DNA of 64,000 nucleotides from Algoriphagus algorifonticola (lineage in GTDB: Bacteria; Bacteroidota; Bacteroidia; Cytophagales; Cyclobacteriaceae), in NCBI RefSeq assembly GCF_007655305.1, contig NZ_VLOG01000045.1, forward strand, positions 67,096 through 131,095. The letters run 5' to 3'. Made by a program: the position numbers and the translations under genes. The notes beneath the pieces are model-generated. The model did no database searches. It saw only the letters and a program-made list of their open reading frames with translations, and was not told the DNA's origin. This document shows positions 41,223 to 53,078 of this stretch, in pieces (the stretch's first letter is position 1; every line of letters starts with the position of its first letter).

Positions 41223-42449
41223 ATGAAAAACCTCTGGAGAAAACCAGCAGCGTGCGCAGGAATCCTACTTGGAGCTCTGACATTTGCCTGTGCCCCTCAA
41301 GAAGAAAGTCCAGTACTTCAAAACGATGTGTTGGAAGTGATCAAGTACCAAAACGGTGATATTATCCCAGGGAAATACATCGTCAGATTAAACCCAAGCA
41401 ATCTTAATTTTAGAAAAGGTACAGACTACGCAGCAAATCAGGCTGCCATGCGAAAAGTTGGAAATGAGTTATTGGCTAAATACAGAATCGCAGAAGCGAA
41501 TTTGGGCTATGTATACGGAGATGCCATAGAAGGATTCTCTGTTGCCTTGACCGATGCGCAATACATGGAATTATCTAATGATCCTGCAGTACGCTTTATA
41601 GAGCCGGATAGAGTGGTAATGCTAGCCCCTCCTCCGGGTAAAGGACCTGGTGGAGGTGGAGATGGTGGAGGCAGTGACCCTGCTCAATCGACCCCATATG
41701 GAATTACGCGAGTTGGAGGCGGAGCTACCTACACAGGTACAGGAGTGGCTTATGTGATTGACTCTGGTATTGACGCCGGTCATCCGGATTTGAATGTGGA
41801 TGTTTCTAAAGGCTTTAATGCATTTAGCAAAGGAAAAGACGGAAACTTATCTCAAGATGGAAATGGACACGGAACTCACGTTGCAGGAACCATTGCTGCT
41901 ATTGATAATAACATTGGTGTAATAGGGGTAGCGGCTGGTGCCACTGTAGTCCCTATTAAAGTGTTGGACAGCAGAGGTTCAGGTTCTTATTCTGGAGTGA
42001 TAGCAGGAGTAGATTTCGTAGCAGCTAATGGTAAAAATGGAGATGTAGCCAATATGAGCTTGGGTGGGCCTCCTTCATCTGCTTTAGATGCTGCGGTAAT
42101 AAATATGGCAAGTAAAGGCATTAAAACCTCTCTTGCAGCAGGTAATGAATCTCAACATGCCAACAACTCTTCTCCAGCGAGAGCAAATGGAACCAACATT
42201 TACACCGTTTCGGCAATTAATAGCAATGATGTATTTGCATCCTTCTCCAATTTCGGAAACCCTCCGGTTGACTTCGCTGCACCAGGTGTTGGGGTATTAT
42301 CTACTATTCCGGGAGGTTATGCAAGCTATAGCGGAACATCTATGGCAGCCCCTCATGTAGCTGGAATTCTATTGACTGGAAATCCTAGAAATGGTGGATC
42401 AGCTATTAATGACCCTGATGGAAATCCAGACACTATAGCAATCAAATAA
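41223..42449 (+). CDS. S8-family subtilisin-like serine protease, lipoprotein
   Basis: The 408-residue product has lipobox LGALTFAC (Cys about 23), an inhibitor-I9-type propeptide (GKYIVRLNPSNL ... YGDAIEGFSVALTDAQYMELSNDPAVRFIEPD), a Gly/Pro-rich linker (about 138-155) and a subtilase domain. The catalytic triad is D180 in YVIDSGID, H216 in GNGHGTHVAGT and S373 in GTSMAAPHVAG; all are present. This is the proteinase K-like branch. It is surface-anchored or secreted after cleavage. It follows the S41 peptidase but has its own promoter region (a long 158-base gap). Confidence 0.95.
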   Translation: MKNLWRKPAACAGILLGALTFACAPQEESPVLQNDVLEVIKYQNGDIIPGKYIVRLNPSNLNFRKGTDYAANQAAMRKVGNELLAKYRIAEANLGYVYGDAIEGFSVALTDAQYMELSNDPAVRFIEPDRVVMLAPPPGKGPGGGGDGGGSDPAQSTPYGITRVGGGATYTGTGVAYVIDSGIDAGHPDLNVDVSKGFNAFSKGKDGNLSQDGNGHGTHVAGTIAAIDNNIGVIGVAAGATVVPIKVLDSRGSGSYSGVIAGVDFVAANGKNGDVANMSLGGPPSSALDAAVINMASKGIKTSLAAGNESQHANNSSPARANGTNIYTVSAINSNDVFASFSNFGNPPVDFAAPGVGVLSTIPGGYASYSGTSMAAPHVAGILLTGNPRNGGSAINDPDGNPDTIAIK

Positions 42450-42469
42450 TACAGATAATCAACTTATTA

Positions 42470-42497
42470 AAAAGCGGCCTACGGGTCGCTTTTTTTG
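42470..42497 (+). terminator. Terminator after the S8 protease gene
   Basis: AAAGCG/CGCTTT with inner GGCC...GGGT pairing, followed by a T-run, directly after the gene. Confidence 0.8.
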
Positions 42498-42503
42498 TTA
42501 TTA

Positions 42504-42620
42504 GGCTAAAGCACCGGTCAATTTTTTCCACGCAGAGTCTATTAAAATCCTCCAAAAACAATTTCCACCAGTTTTAACTGGTGGTCAGCAGTATCAATTA
42601 AAACCTCTGAGGCTTTAGCC
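42504..42620. repeat. Palindromic MITE-like element, second copy type
   Basis: GGCTAAAGC (42504-42512) and GCTTTAGCC (42612-42620) are perfect 9-bp ends. Inside, CCACCAGTT (42565-42573) and AACTGGTGG (42576-42584) form a stem. The CTAAAGC ends match those of the element at 7208-7319. No coding frame is inside. Confidence 0.5.
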
Positions 42621-42877
42621 AAACCGGAAATGAATAAGGTTAAAATATCTTACTCCTTTTTTCTAGAATCATAATTTTATTGAAACAAACTCTTCTGTAG
42701 ATAAAAGATTCTTGCATATACAGATGCAGATAGAAATCAATCCTTTGAATTTATATCATGAAACAAAACAAACCATGCTAACAAAATATTTATCAAAAAG
42801 ATATTTTGTTCATTATCAAATCGTTAACATTTAAAAAGCGTTTTTAAAAAAATGGGAAATAATGTACTTTCGCAGAT

Positions 42878-43090
42878 ATGCAAGCGGTAGCAAGTTATGT
42901 ACTTTTATTTTTGGTCTATTTTCTAGGTACCTTATCCCTCGTGCAGGAGGTAATTAGACCCAAAAGAATCCCAGTGAAAATCCCCGGAAAAAACGTAAAA
43001 ACATTCGTTACCAATTACGCCAAGATCATTTTCTTGAGCTTTGGTATTTCTATCATTACCAGCACTCTGGCTTACAAACTTTTGCTATAA
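42878..43090 (+). CDS. Small membrane protein, 70 aa
   Basis: The 70-residue product has two hydrophobic segments (about 4-22 and 50-68) around a basic loop (RPKRIPVKIPGKNVKTFVTNYAK). A TACTTTCG box at 42865-42872 just upstream resembles the -7 element, and a terminator follows immediately. Those two signals make it a credible independent gene. No family recognised. Confidence 0.6.
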   Translation: MQAVASYVLLFLVYFLGTLSLVQEVIRPKRIPVKIPGKNVKTFVTNYAKIIFLSFGISIITSTLAYKLLL

Positions 43091-43116
43091 AAAAAACCAG
43101 CTTTCGCTGGTTTTAA
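43090..43116. terminator. Bidirectional terminator
   Basis: AAAACCAGC/GCTGGTTTT stem with A/T-runs between the small membrane gene and the convergent TPR gene. Confidence 0.85.
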
Positions 43117-43117
43117 T

Positions 43118-43825
43118 TTATTGTGTCTTTTTTAAATTCTCTTTGGCCAATTCGAAATTCGGCTCCAGTTGTACCGCTTCCTGAAAAGCTGTTTTTGCCT
43201 CTGTCTTTGAACCCTTATCTAAATAAATCATACCCTTCAAATTCAAAGCTGCAGCTTTCATTCCAACCTCAATGGTCTCTGTTTGGCTTTTTGGGAAACC
43301 GATTTTTTCATCAGGCTTGGCATTTTTAATCAACATATTTGCCGAGTTCATCGCCTCATCATAGCGCTTCAATTGATACTGAAGAAAACCAGACTTGTAT
43401 AAGCTGAAATTATCACCTGTCAATAGATGTAAACTTTCAAAATGAGGCAAAGCCCGATCAATCGCTCCTACCTGTTCCAAGGAATAAGCGGCTATTTCCA
43501 AAGCGCCTACATTCTTATCATTGATTTGAAGAATATCCAAAGCAACCAAAGCGGCAGAGGTAGATTGGCCTGTTTCGAAATACAGGGAACCCAAAGCTTC
43601 TTGAAACCTCAGATTTTCAGGGTTTCTGACAATTAAATTGTAGAGCATGGTTTTAGCCATCTCAGGATCGTTGTACCTCATGGCCAACTGATAAGCTGCC
43701 TGATCTTGGATGTTGAGTACACGCTTGGTTTTAGGATCCAGCTTGGGAATAGAATCATTGGAAGTTTGAGCATATAAGCCTTGAGCTGAAACAGCCAAAA
43801 GCAGCATCAATAATACTTGCTTCAT
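43118..43825 (-). CDS. Exported TPR-repeat protein
   Basis: The 235-residue product has a signal peptide (MKQVLLMLLLAVSAQGLYAQ) and several tetratricopeptide repeats (for example FQEALGSLYFETGQSTSAALVALDIL; YDEAMNSANMLIKNAKP; ALNLKGMIYLDKGSKTEAKTAFQEAVQLEPNFELAKENL). It is a periplasmic or envelope scaffold, partner unknown. It is downstream of the CCA-adding enzyme gene's start region in gene order but separated by 26 bases, so it may be the first or only gene of its own unit on the minus strand. Confidence 0.88.
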   Translation of the reverse strand: MKQVLLMLLLAVSAQGLYAQTSNDSIPKLDPKTKRVLNIQDQAAYQLAMRYNDPEMAKTMLYNLIVRNPENLRFQEALGSLYFETGQSTSAALVALDILQINDKNVGALEIAAYSLEQVGAIDRALPHFESLHLLTGDNFSLYKSGFLQYQLKRYDEAMNSANMLIKNAKPDEKIGFPKSQTETIEVGMKAAALNLKGMIYLDKGSKTEAKTAFQEAVQLEPNFELAKENLKKTQ

Positions 43826-43851
43826 TGTTTTACTAGGTATTTAAATTAGAA

Positions 43852-45270
43852 TTATTTTTTAGGTGATAAGCCTTTGGCAATGGCAATTTCAAGCATCAGC
43901 TTTCTTGCTTCCTCAGGCTTGTTATGAATTTTGCCCTCCAATATAGCTTCTTTAATTTCTTCTTTGATATCTCCAACGATTTTTGAAGGCTTCAGATCAA
44001 AAGTTTCCATTATTTCTTCACCGCTAATAGGTGGCTGAAAATTTCTCACCTGATCTTTCTCCTCCACCTCCTGGAGTTTGCGTTCCACTTTATCGAAATT
44101 TTCAAGGTATCGTTTTACCTTTTTATTGTTCTTGGAAGTAACATCAGCCCTGCAAAGTTTCATCAAGTCATCTATTGCATCTCCTGCATCAAATAAAAGC
44201 CTCCTCAAAGCAGAATCAGTTACCTCATCTTTTACCAAAGCAATAGGGCGTAAATGAAGCCTTACCAACTTTTGGACATATTTCATTCTTTCGTCCATGG
44301 GAAGCTTCATCCGCTTGAAAATCCCAGGTGTCATTCTGGCTCCTTTATCTTCATGCCCATGAAATGTCCAGCCTACTTTAGGATTAAACCTCTTTGTGGC
44401 CGGCTTCGCTATATCATGCAGAATCGCCGCCCATCTCAACCAAAGATCTTCACTGACCGTGGCTACATTATCTAGCACCTGAAGGGTGTGATAAAAATTG
44501 TCTTTATGGGATTTATCATCTACAGAATCCACCCCTTGCAATTCGACCATCTCAGGGAAAAATTCATGTAATAGCTTACTCGCAAAAAGTAACTTAAACC
44601 CATAAGAAGGCTTGGGTGTCTGAATAATTTTATTCAGTTCTGTAAGGATGCGCTCAGCTGATACTATCTTCAGTCTATGGGCATTTTGACTTATCGCGTA
44701 AAAGGTGTCTGCTTCTATGTCAAACTCTAATTGAGCAGCAAAACGGATTGCACGCATCATTCTCAAAGGATCATCAGAAAAAGTAATATCAGGATCTAAG
44801 GGGGTTTGAATATTTTTCTTTTTAAGATCATTCAAACCATCAAATGGATCTAACAAATCCCCATAATCTTTAGAGTTAAGGGAAATCGCCATCGCGTTGA
44901 TAGTGAAATCTCTTCGCTCCAGATCTTCCTGCAAAGTCCCATCCTCTACGATTGGTTTCCTACTCTCAGATCTGTATGATTCTTTCCTTGCCCCCACGAA
45001 TTCCAACTCTGAATCTTCCAGCTTCAGCATGGCTGTTCCAAAGTTTTTAAAAACAGACAAAGGAACATGGTAATCAAACTGCTTCACTACCTCTTCAGCT
45101 AAAGCAATCCCGCTTCCCACGCAAGTAAAGTCCAGATCCTTACAAGGTCTACCTAAAATTAAATCTCTGACATATCCTCCAACCACATAAGTCTCTAAGC
45201 CCAGCTTTTCAGCGGCTTTGGCGACTTTTGAAAATATTGGATCTTGATCTAATTGGTTTTTAAAATTCAT
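43852..45270 (-). CDS. cca: CCA tRNA nucleotidyltransferase / poly(A) polymerase family with HD domain
   Basis: The 472-residue enzyme adds or repairs the 3' CCA of tRNAs, which matters here because neither tRNA in the window encodes CCA. The N-terminal nucleotidyltransferase has [22 protein letters not shown] (about 30-51), [13 protein letters not shown] and the neck segment [20 protein letters not shown] domain follows ([37 protein letters not shown]), giving phosphohydrolase-like features. The gene overlaps the 156-residue gene upstream by 4 bases. Class and motifs are clear; CCA versus A-adding specificity is not decided by sequence alone. Confidence 0.93.
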   Translation of the reverse strand: MNFKNQLDQDPIFSKVAKAAEKLGLETYVVGGYVRDLILGRPCKDLDFTCVGSGIALAEEVVKQFDYHVPLSVFKNFGTAMLKLEDSELEFVGARKESYRSESRKPIVEDGTLQEDLERRDFTINAMAISLNSKDYGDLLDPFDGLNDLKKKNIQTPLDPDITFSDDPLRMMRAIRFAAQLEFDIEADTFYAISQNAHRLKIVSAERILTELNKIIQTPKPSYGFKLLFASKLLHEFFPEMVELQGVDSVDDKSHKDNFYHTLQVLDNVATVSEDLWLRWAAILHDIAKPATKRFNPKVGWTFHGHEDKGARMTPGIFKRMKLPMDERMKYVQKLVRLHLRPIALVKDEVTDSALRRLLFDAGDAIDDLMKLCRADVTSKNNKKVKRYLENFDKVERKLQEVEEKDQVRNFQPPISGEEIMETFDLKPSKIVGDIKEEIKEAILEGKIHNKPEEARKLMLEIAIAKGLSPKK

Positions 45271-45737
45271 CCCTTGATGATTTTTACGTCTCCTTCAGGT
45301 CCTAAATAAAGCTCTTTCAAAGAAGGGCTAAACAATGGAAATAGTTTTTTGGTCTCCACTTCTGCAGGTCGATCACTTTCAAGTTGAACCAAAACAGGTT
45401 GAGAAATCTGAAAAAGTAATTTATTCCAATCGGGTTCACGGATTAATGAAAAACGGATTTTCTCCTCAACAGGCAAGCCTTCGGGAATTAAGATATTAGC
45501 GGGACTGGAATAAATAGTAGGCTTGCTTGCAAACTCAACGATATCCAGCGAAATTTCAGAAAATTGCTCTGAAACTGACCTAATTTGAAACAAATCAAAT
45601 AATAGGTAGACCCAGTCAGTGCCCATCTCAGGTTTCCAATGACTAGCCTGCAAAAGAGTGATGACTTTGCCATTCCCCTCTTTAATTGATAAAAAACCCT
45701 GATCTCTAAATTGCTTTACAAAGACTGAATGATCCAA
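45267..45737 (-). CDS. Unrecognised 156-aa protein upstream of the CCA-adding enzyme
   Basis: The product alternates strands and short helices ([29 protein letters not shown] ... [22 protein letters not shown]) and has no signal or membrane segment. I do not recognise a family. Its stop overlaps the CCA-adding enzyme start by 4 bases, so they are translated together. That placement suggests a tRNA- or translation-related accessory role, but nothing in the residues shows it. Confidence 0.7.
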   Translation of the reverse strand: MDHSVFVKQFRDQGFLSIKEGNGKVITLLQASHWKPEMGTDWVYLLFDLFQIRSVSEQFSEISLDIVEFASKPTIYSSPANILIPEGLPVEEKIRFSLIREPDWNKLLFQISQPVLVQLESDRPAEVETKKLFPLFSPSLKELYLGPEGDVKIIKG

Positions 45738-46061
45738 AACGCTTAATTTTTTTTACAAAAATAATCAGATTATTGAGAGTGCTTAGAAAACAAAAGGCAA
45801 AGGACTTCAAGCTCTACCTTCAGCAGAGGCAGAAAACTTATTTAAAAGCAAAAAATCTTAACTTTTGAAGGAGACAAAAAGCTTGTGCGTAGTATATAGC
45901 TAATAATAGATTCGTGGTAAAAAATAGGGATGGATTTTCTGAAAGTTACCTTCGTATTAACATACTTACATTAAATAAAAAGCTGTTTCGATAAGTGTTT
46001 TTGAAAAGAAATAAAAAAGGGTGGAAATACCACCCTTCTATTTTTTTTCCCAGTTGATGGA
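45738..46061. other. Intergenic region with terminator
   Basis: About 324 bases without a gene. A stem AAGGGTGG (46018-46025) and CCACCCTT (46030-46037) with T-runs on both sides lies at 46014-46048 and ends the minus-strand gene at 46062. The left part contains AT-rich DNA and probably the promoter of the 156-residue gene. Confidence 0.5.
46014..46048. terminator. Terminator of the HTH-protein gene
   Basis: An 8-bp stem with a 4-base loop and long T-run on the minus strand (and an A-run on the plus strand), 14 bases past the stop of the gene at 46062-46463. Confidence 0.85.
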
Positions 46062-46463
46062 TTAACCTCTCAACCAGTTGATGAAAGTTTGATAACCCAC
46101 ACCAATTTCTCTAGCAAAAGCAGCTTTGGTTTTCTTTCCAGCGGCTTCTACTTTTTTCCATTCTTCTATTATTTTACTTTTTTCCGCATCGGTGAAGGTT
46201 CTTCTTTTACCAGATCTTCCAGAAGAACTTCCGTTTATCAAGGAAACTAATTCATTGAAATCATTCATAAATCTGCCATCAGTAAGATATAAACCAGCGG
46301 ATTCTAATTTCTTGATCACATTGTCTTTAGGGTTAACTGGAGTAACTGCAATTCCTCTTGCAGCAGCTTCATGAAGATCTATTTTTTTTCCGTCTGCGGT
46401 TACATAAATAAAACCTTCATTCTTTTTTAGGTCAGCAATAGCTTCTTTTATTAAATCTCTCAT
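46062..46463 (-). CDS. Protein with transposase-type C-terminal helix-turn-helix
   Basis: The 133-residue product has an N-terminal alpha/beta part (LIKEAIADLKKNEGFIYVTADGKKIDLHEAAARGI), a Ser/Gly/Arg-rich linker (about 76-88) and a C-terminal helix-turn-helix KSKIIEEWKKVEAAGKKTKAAFAREIGVGYQTFINWLRG, of the kind in transposase N-termini and homeodomain-like regulators. No transposase catalytic domain or inverted repeats are present, so it is not an insertion sequence. It is a single gene with its own terminator. It could be a chromosomal DNA-binding regulator that borrowed a transposase HTH. Confidence 0.75.
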   Translation of the reverse strand: MRDLIKEAIADLKKNEGFIYVTADGKKIDLHEAAARGIAVTPVNPKDNVIKKLESAGLYLTDGRFMNDFNELVSLINGSSSGRSGKRRTFTDAEKSKIIEEWKKVEAAGKKTKAAFAREIGVGYQTFINWLRG

Positions 46464-48651
<2,188 letters not shown>

Positions 48652-48683
48652 CTAGTTAAATCCTCTCTTGAGGTATTATAATT

Positions 48684-50483
48684 ATGGATAAAAATCAAGC
48701 GACAGGTTTGATCCTATTTGCGGCGGTAATCCTGATCTATTCCATTTTCTTCGCAAGTGGTCCGGAAGTGCCCGTGACAGAAAACGAAGTGGCTGTTCAA
48801 ACGGTGGACACCGCTTCAGTTGCAAGCCCAGAGGAGACTCCGGTTTTGGCAGAGAATGACAGCATCGTTGAAGCTGGGAAAGTTGCCAAGTTTGGAGTAT
48901 TGGCGGGTATGACTCAGGGATCTGAAGAATTAGTCACTCTCGAAAATGATAAAGTTTTCATCAGCATCTCCTCTAAAGGTGGCCTGATTAAAGAAGTTAT
49001 ATTAAAAGAATATAAAAATTGGACTCAGGAACCTCTAAAGCTTCTGGATGAGGAATCCTCCAAAATGGATTTCTCTTTGGAAACTACCAGAGGTCCAGTT
49101 TATTTAAGCGACTTTTATTTTACCCCAAATGTATCTACTCAGCAGAATGACGAAGGTGAGACAGTTCACATTCTAACATTAAGCGCTGAAACTTCTAACG
49201 GCAAAATCACTCAAAAATATAGCATTACTGATGGTAGTTATGTAGTTGAAAAGAGTTTTGCAATAGAGCGCTTTTCCGGAGTATTTACTTCCAACGCGGT
49301 TCAGTTCAGCTGGGAAGATCAGGTAAGAGCTCATGAAAGAGATCTTGCAGAATCCAGAAGAAAAACTCAAGTCAATTATTTCACTTCTGCGGGCTCTTAC
49401 GAAAATCTAGGAGTGAGTGATGATGCAGAAGCAGAGGCAGTTGCTGAGCCTGTAAAATGGATTGGTTTTAGCCAACGATTTTTTACTGCAGGAATTATTG
49501 CAGACAAGGAATTTCAGAATGTCAACTTAAATCAAAGCACTCCTTCTGACAGCCTTTTTGTAAGAAATATGGGGGCTAATTTTAGCCTACCACTGGAAAA
49601 TGGTGCCACTTCTTTCAGCTATTATTTCGGACCGGATCAATACAAAACACTCAAGCGAGTAACCGATGGCTTTGAGAAAAACGTCGACATGGGCTACTTT
49701 TTCGTAAGCTGGGTGAATAAATACATCATCGTTAATCTCTTCGAGTTTCTGGAGAAGTTCTTTGACAACTATGGTGTGATTATCATTCTAATCGTATTGC
49801 TCATCAAACTTGCCCTATCGCCACTTACCTATAAATCTTATATAGGAATGGCTAAAATGAGGGTGATCAAACCGGAAATTGATGAATTGAAGGAGAAATA
49901 CGGAGATGATCCAACTAAAATGCAACAAGAGCAAATGAAGCTTTTCTCGAAATTGGGGGTCAGTCCAATTTCAGGATGTCTTCCGCTTTTGCTTCAAATG
50001 CCTTTCCTATTTGCGATGTTCTTCTTCTTCCCAAATGCAATCGAATTAAGACAAGAGTCTTTCCTTTGGGCTAAAGATTTATCAACCTATGATGAGTTTA
50101 TCAAGCTGCCGTTCACCATTCCGTTTTATGGTTCCCATGTCAGTTTGTTCACCTTATTGATGACAGTTTCTCAAATTGTCTATACTCACTTTAACAATCA
50201 ATTGACTACAGCTACCGGCCCAATGAAAAATCTGGGATATATCATGCCGGTGATGTTTATGTTCATCCTGAACTCCTACCCTGCCGGACTTAGTTTCTAC
50301 TATTTTGTATCAAACGTGGTAACTTTTGGACAGCAGGCTTTGATCAAACTATTTGTGGACGATGAGAAAATTCGTCAGAAAGTAGAGGAAAACAAGGTGA
50401 AAAATGCCAATAAGAAAAAATCCAAATTTCAGCAAAAATTGGAAGAAGCTATGAAGGCAGCAGATAGCAACAGAAAGAAATAA
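48684..50483 (+). CDS. yidC: Membrane protein insertase YidC
   Basis: The 599-residue inner-membrane protein inserts and folds membrane proteins, alone or with SecYEG. It has an N-terminal TM helix, a large periplasmic beta-sandwich domain (about 60-330), and a C-terminal five-helix Oxa1 core: YIIVNLFEFLEKFFDNYGVIIILIVLLIKLALSPLTYKS, then the cytoplasmic hairpin KMRVIKPEIDELKEKYGDDPTKMQQEQMKLFSKLGVSPISGCLPLLLQMP, and the last helices. A basic tail follows. The GGGCC/GGGCCC terminator at 50488-50509 ends the pyrG-yidC unit. Confidence 0.97.
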   Translation: MDKNQATGLILFAAVILIYSIFFASGPEVPVTENEVAVQTVDTASVASPEETPVLAENDSIVEAGKVAKFGVLAGMTQGSEELVTLENDKVFISISSKGGLIKEVILKEYKNWTQEPLKLLDEESSKMDFSLETTRGPVYLSDFYFTPNVSTQQNDEGETVHILTLSAETSNGKITQKYSITDGSYVVEKSFAIERFSGVFTSNAVQFSWEDQVRAHERDLAESRRKTQVNYFTSAGSYENLGVSDDAEAEAVAEPVKWIGFSQRFFTAGIIADKEFQNVNLNQSTPSDSLFVRNMGANFSLPLENGATSFSYYFGPDQYKTLKRVTDGFEKNVDMGYFFVSWVNKYIIVNLFEFLEKFFDNYGVIIILIVLLIKLALSPLTYKSYIGMAKMRVIKPEIDELKEKYGDDPTKMQQEQMKLFSKLGVSPISGCLPLLLQMPFLFAMFFFFPNAIELRQESFLWAKDLSTYDEFIKLPFTIPFYGSHVSLFTLLMTVSQIVYTHFNNQLTTATGPMKNLGYIMPVMFMFILNSYPAGLSFYYFVSNVVTFGQQALIKLFVDDEKIRQKVEENKVKNANKKKSKFQQKLEEAMKAADSNRKK

Positions 50484-50487
50484 GATT

Positions 50488-50510
50488 GGGCCTTCGGGCC
50501 CTTTTTTTAT
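50488..50510 (+). terminator. Terminator after yidC
   Basis: GGGCC-TTC-GGGCCC stem with a T7 run, 5 bases after the stop. Confidence 0.9.
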
Positions 50511-50772
50511 AACTTGGAAAAATCAGGTTTGAATTATCAAATTTGATCAAGAAAAAAGAATTGCAACAATAAAGAAAATTTAACAGGCAAAAACTCAAGA
50601 CTTTCCTCAATTATTAAACCTTTGTAAATCTGAAGATTACCCCTTCTTTTTCGAAAGAATAAAAACAAAAAACGACTTCAATTGTCATGGTGCTTTAATT
50701 AAAAAAAGCAATAGACAAGGATAAATAAGACTGGAATTTGCTTAATATTGAGATTAAATTTTAAACTAAACC

Positions 50773-51552
50773 ATGGGAAAAATTATTGCTATTGCCAATC
50801 AGAAGGGAGGAGTTGGAAAAACCACCACTGCCATGAATTTGGCTGCCAGTTTAGCGGTGCTGGAGCATAAGACCCTGGTCATCGACGCAGATCCACAGGC
50901 AAATACTACTTCAGGATTGGGGCATGATCCTAAGTCCATCAGTACAAGTATCTACGAATGCATGGTGGATGGAATTGATGTAAAGGAAATCATCATCAAG
51001 ACAGAGATCGAAAACTTGGACTTGGTTCCTTCTCATATCGATCTGGTGGGAGCTGAAGTAGAAATGATCAATATGGATAACCGGGAAGAAAAAATGAAGC
51101 ATGTCATTTCTTCGCTGAAAGATCTCTATGATTATATTATCATTGATTGCTCTCCTTCTTTGGGATTGATTACCATCAACGCACTAACCGCAGCAAATTC
51201 CGTGATCATTCCTGTGCAGTGTGAATATTTTGCATTAGAAGGATTGGGTAAATTATTGAACACTATTAAAATCATCCAAACCCGTCTCAATCCGGATTTG
51301 GAAATAGAAGGCATACTGCTTACCATGTATGACATGAGGTTGAGACTTTCCAACCAGGTGGTTGAAGAAGTCAGATTGCATTTTAAAAACATGGTTTTTG
51401 AAACAATTATTCCTCGAAACGTAAGACTTTCCGAAGCTCCAAGTTTTGGGATGCCCGCCATTGCATTTGACGCCGATGGAAAGGGAGCAGTTGCATATTT
51501 AAACCTGGCCAGCGAAATCGCAGAGAAAAACGGCCTTCAAAAAGTAAGTTAA
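50773..51552 (+). CDS. parA: Chromosome-partitioning ATPase ParA
   Basis: The 259-residue MinD/ParA ATPase works with ParB in chromosome segregation. It has the deviant Walker [19 protein letters not shown] (about 10-27), the A' motif [15 protein letters not shown] and the Walker B-type [17 protein letters not shown]. The parB gene follows after 3 bases. This is the chromosomal Soj-type short ParA without an N-terminal HTH, so it does not autoregulate by DNA binding. The 290-base gap upstream probably holds the operon promoter. Confidence 0.97.
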   Translation: MGKIIAIANQKGGVGKTTTAMNLAASLAVLEHKTLVIDADPQANTTSGLGHDPKSISTSIYECMVDGIDVKEIIIKTEIENLDLVPSHIDLVGAEVEMINMDNREEKMKHVISSLKDLYDYIIIDCSPSLGLITINALTAANSVIIPVQCEYFALEGLGKLLNTIKIIQTRLNPDLEIEGILLTMYDMRLRLSNQVVEEVRLHFKNMVFETIIPRNVRLSEAPSFGMPAIAFDADGKGAVAYLNLASEIAEKNGLQKVS

Positions 51553-51555
51553 TCC

Positions 51556-52467
51556 ATGGCTGATCAAAAACCCAATAGAAAAAAAACTGCCCTCGGAAGG
51601 GGTTTAGGAGCTTTGCTTGAAGACAGCCCTGCCAAAAATAAATCCGAGGAAATTTTACCAGAAGTAATCAAAACGGGGATATTTGAAATCCCACTGGATC
51701 AAATACAAGTCAACCCATACCAGCCTAGAACTTATTTTGATAAGGAGGCTTTGGCGGAGTTGGCAGAATCCATTAAAATTCAAGGTATCATTCAGCCTAT
51801 CACTGTTCGTAAGCTAGATCAGGACGAATACCAGTTGATTTCCGGAGAAAGAAGATTTCAGGCTTCCAAAATTGCAGGTCTTGAAAGAGTACCAGCCTAT
51901 GTGAGAACAGCCAATGATCAGCAAATGCTGGAAATGGCTTTGATTGAAAACATTCAGCGGGAAAACCTAAATGCTCTTGAAATTGCTCATTCCTACCAGA
52001 GACTATTAGCTGAATGTGACCTAAAGCAAGAACAACTTGGGGAGAGAGTAGGTAAAAACCGGACCACAGTTAATAATTACCTTCGACTTCTAAAATTACC
52101 GCCTACGATTCAGGCTGCCATCAGAGATCAACAAATCTCCATGGGTCATGCCCGTGCCCTCATCAATATTGAAGATGTGGACAAGCAATTGGCTATTTTC
52201 AAAAAGACAGTTGAAGAGGAGTTGAGTGTAAGAAAAGTAGAAGCTCTGGTAAAAGCTTTGAACGAGGGAAAACCAGAGAAAAAAGAGAGCTCTAACCTAG
52301 ATCCAGTTCGTAAATACGAGCTCAATAAGATCCAGCAGAGATTGGCCTCCCATTTTGGCACCAAAGTGAATCTCAAAACCAATGAAAAAAACAAAGGCGA
52401 AATCAAGATTCCTTTTTCCTCTGCTTCCGATCTGAATAGGATTCTGGAAATATTGGAAATAATTTGA
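51556..52467 (+). CDS. parB: Chromosome-partitioning protein ParB
   Basis: The 303-residue CTPase binds parS sites and loads ParA. It has the N-terminal ParB/Srx-like domain with NPYQPRTYFDKEALAELAESIKIQGIIQPI (about 53-82) and GERRFQASKIAGLERVPAYV, then the HTH core (ENIQRENLNALEIAHSYQRLL ... GERVGKNRTTVNNYLRLLKLP) and a C-terminal dimerisation tail. It starts 3 bases after parA. I did not find a clear parS palindrome (TGTTNCACGTGAAACA-type) in the window. Confidence 0.97.
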   Translation: MADQKPNRKKTALGRGLGALLEDSPAKNKSEEILPEVIKTGIFEIPLDQIQVNPYQPRTYFDKEALAELAESIKIQGIIQPITVRKLDQDEYQLISGERRFQASKIAGLERVPAYVRTANDQQMLEMALIENIQRENLNALEIAHSYQRLLAECDLKQEQLGERVGKNRTTVNNYLRLLKLPPTIQAAIRDQQISMGHARALINIEDVDKQLAIFKKTVEEELSVRKVEALVKALNEGKPEKKESSNLDPVRKYELNKIQQRLASHFGTKVNLKTNEKNKGEIKIPFSSASDLNRILEILEII

Positions 52468-53078
52468 CCGTGAAAAGACCTGCTTTTTTTTCACCACCAA
52501 AATTCAAATACCCATGGATCATCCTGGGTCTTTTGCTTTTTAGTGCATTGTCTTTTCAGCCTCTCAGTGCCCAGAGTCAAGGTCAAACTGAGGAGCAAAA
52601 TCAGCGGGATAATGACAGACCCAATTTTTCTTCTCTTCCAAAAAACCCTAGAAAAGCAACCATACTATCGGCTGTGATTCCGGGAGCTGGGCAGGTTTAT
52701 AATGGAAAGGCTTGGAAAGTTCCTATTTTATATGCTGGCTTTATCACAGATATTTATTTCATAAACTTTAACAACAAGCGGTATCAGGTTTTCCGTCAAG
52801 CTTTATTTAATTTGGATGATGGCGAACCGAATATCTTCCCAAATCTGAACCGACAAGCCTTGGTTAGAAATGTGGATTATTGGAGAAGTAACAGAGATAT
52901 GACCATTTTACTATTGGGAGCTATTTATGCACTCAATATTATAGATGCTAATGTGGATGCTCATTTATCAGGTTTTGATATTTCAGATGATCTGGCCTTG
53001 GGAATAGAGCCGCATTTTGAGACCTTTTCTGCCCAAAATCAATCCTTGGGCGTAACTTTAAAGTTAAAATTCAAATAA
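52464..53078 (+). CDS. DUF5683 protein, exported
   Basis: The 204-residue protein starts in overlap with the parB stop (TTG 52464, or GTG 52470). It has a hydrophobic leader PWIILGLLLFSALSFQPLSAQ and the DUF5683 block PRKATILSAVIPGAGQVYNGKAWKVPILYAGFITDIYFINFNNKRYQVFRQAL (about 62-114), followed by a repeated helical part ending with LGVTLKLKFK, which resembles an outer-membrane strand. The family is Bacteroidota-specific with no assigned function. The order parA-parB-DUF5683-dapB-lepB is a recurrent arrangement in the phylum. The stop abuts the dapB start. Confidence 0.9.
   Translation: MTVKRPAFFSPPKFKYPWIILGLLLFSALSFQPLSAQSQGQTEEQNQRDNDRPNFSSLPKNPRKATILSAVIPGAGQVYNGKAWKVPILYAGFITDIYFINFNNKRYQVFRQALFNLDDGEPNIFPNLNRQALVRNVDYWRSNRDMTILLLGAIYALNIIDANVDAHLSGFDISDDLALGIEPHFETFSAQNQSLGVTLKLKFK

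Noticed and set aside
50520-52470. Chromosome origin or parS sites near parAB
   Set aside because: I saw no parS-like TGTTNCACGTGAAACA-type palindrome and no dnaA gene or DnaA-box cluster; the parAB genes alone do not show an origin.
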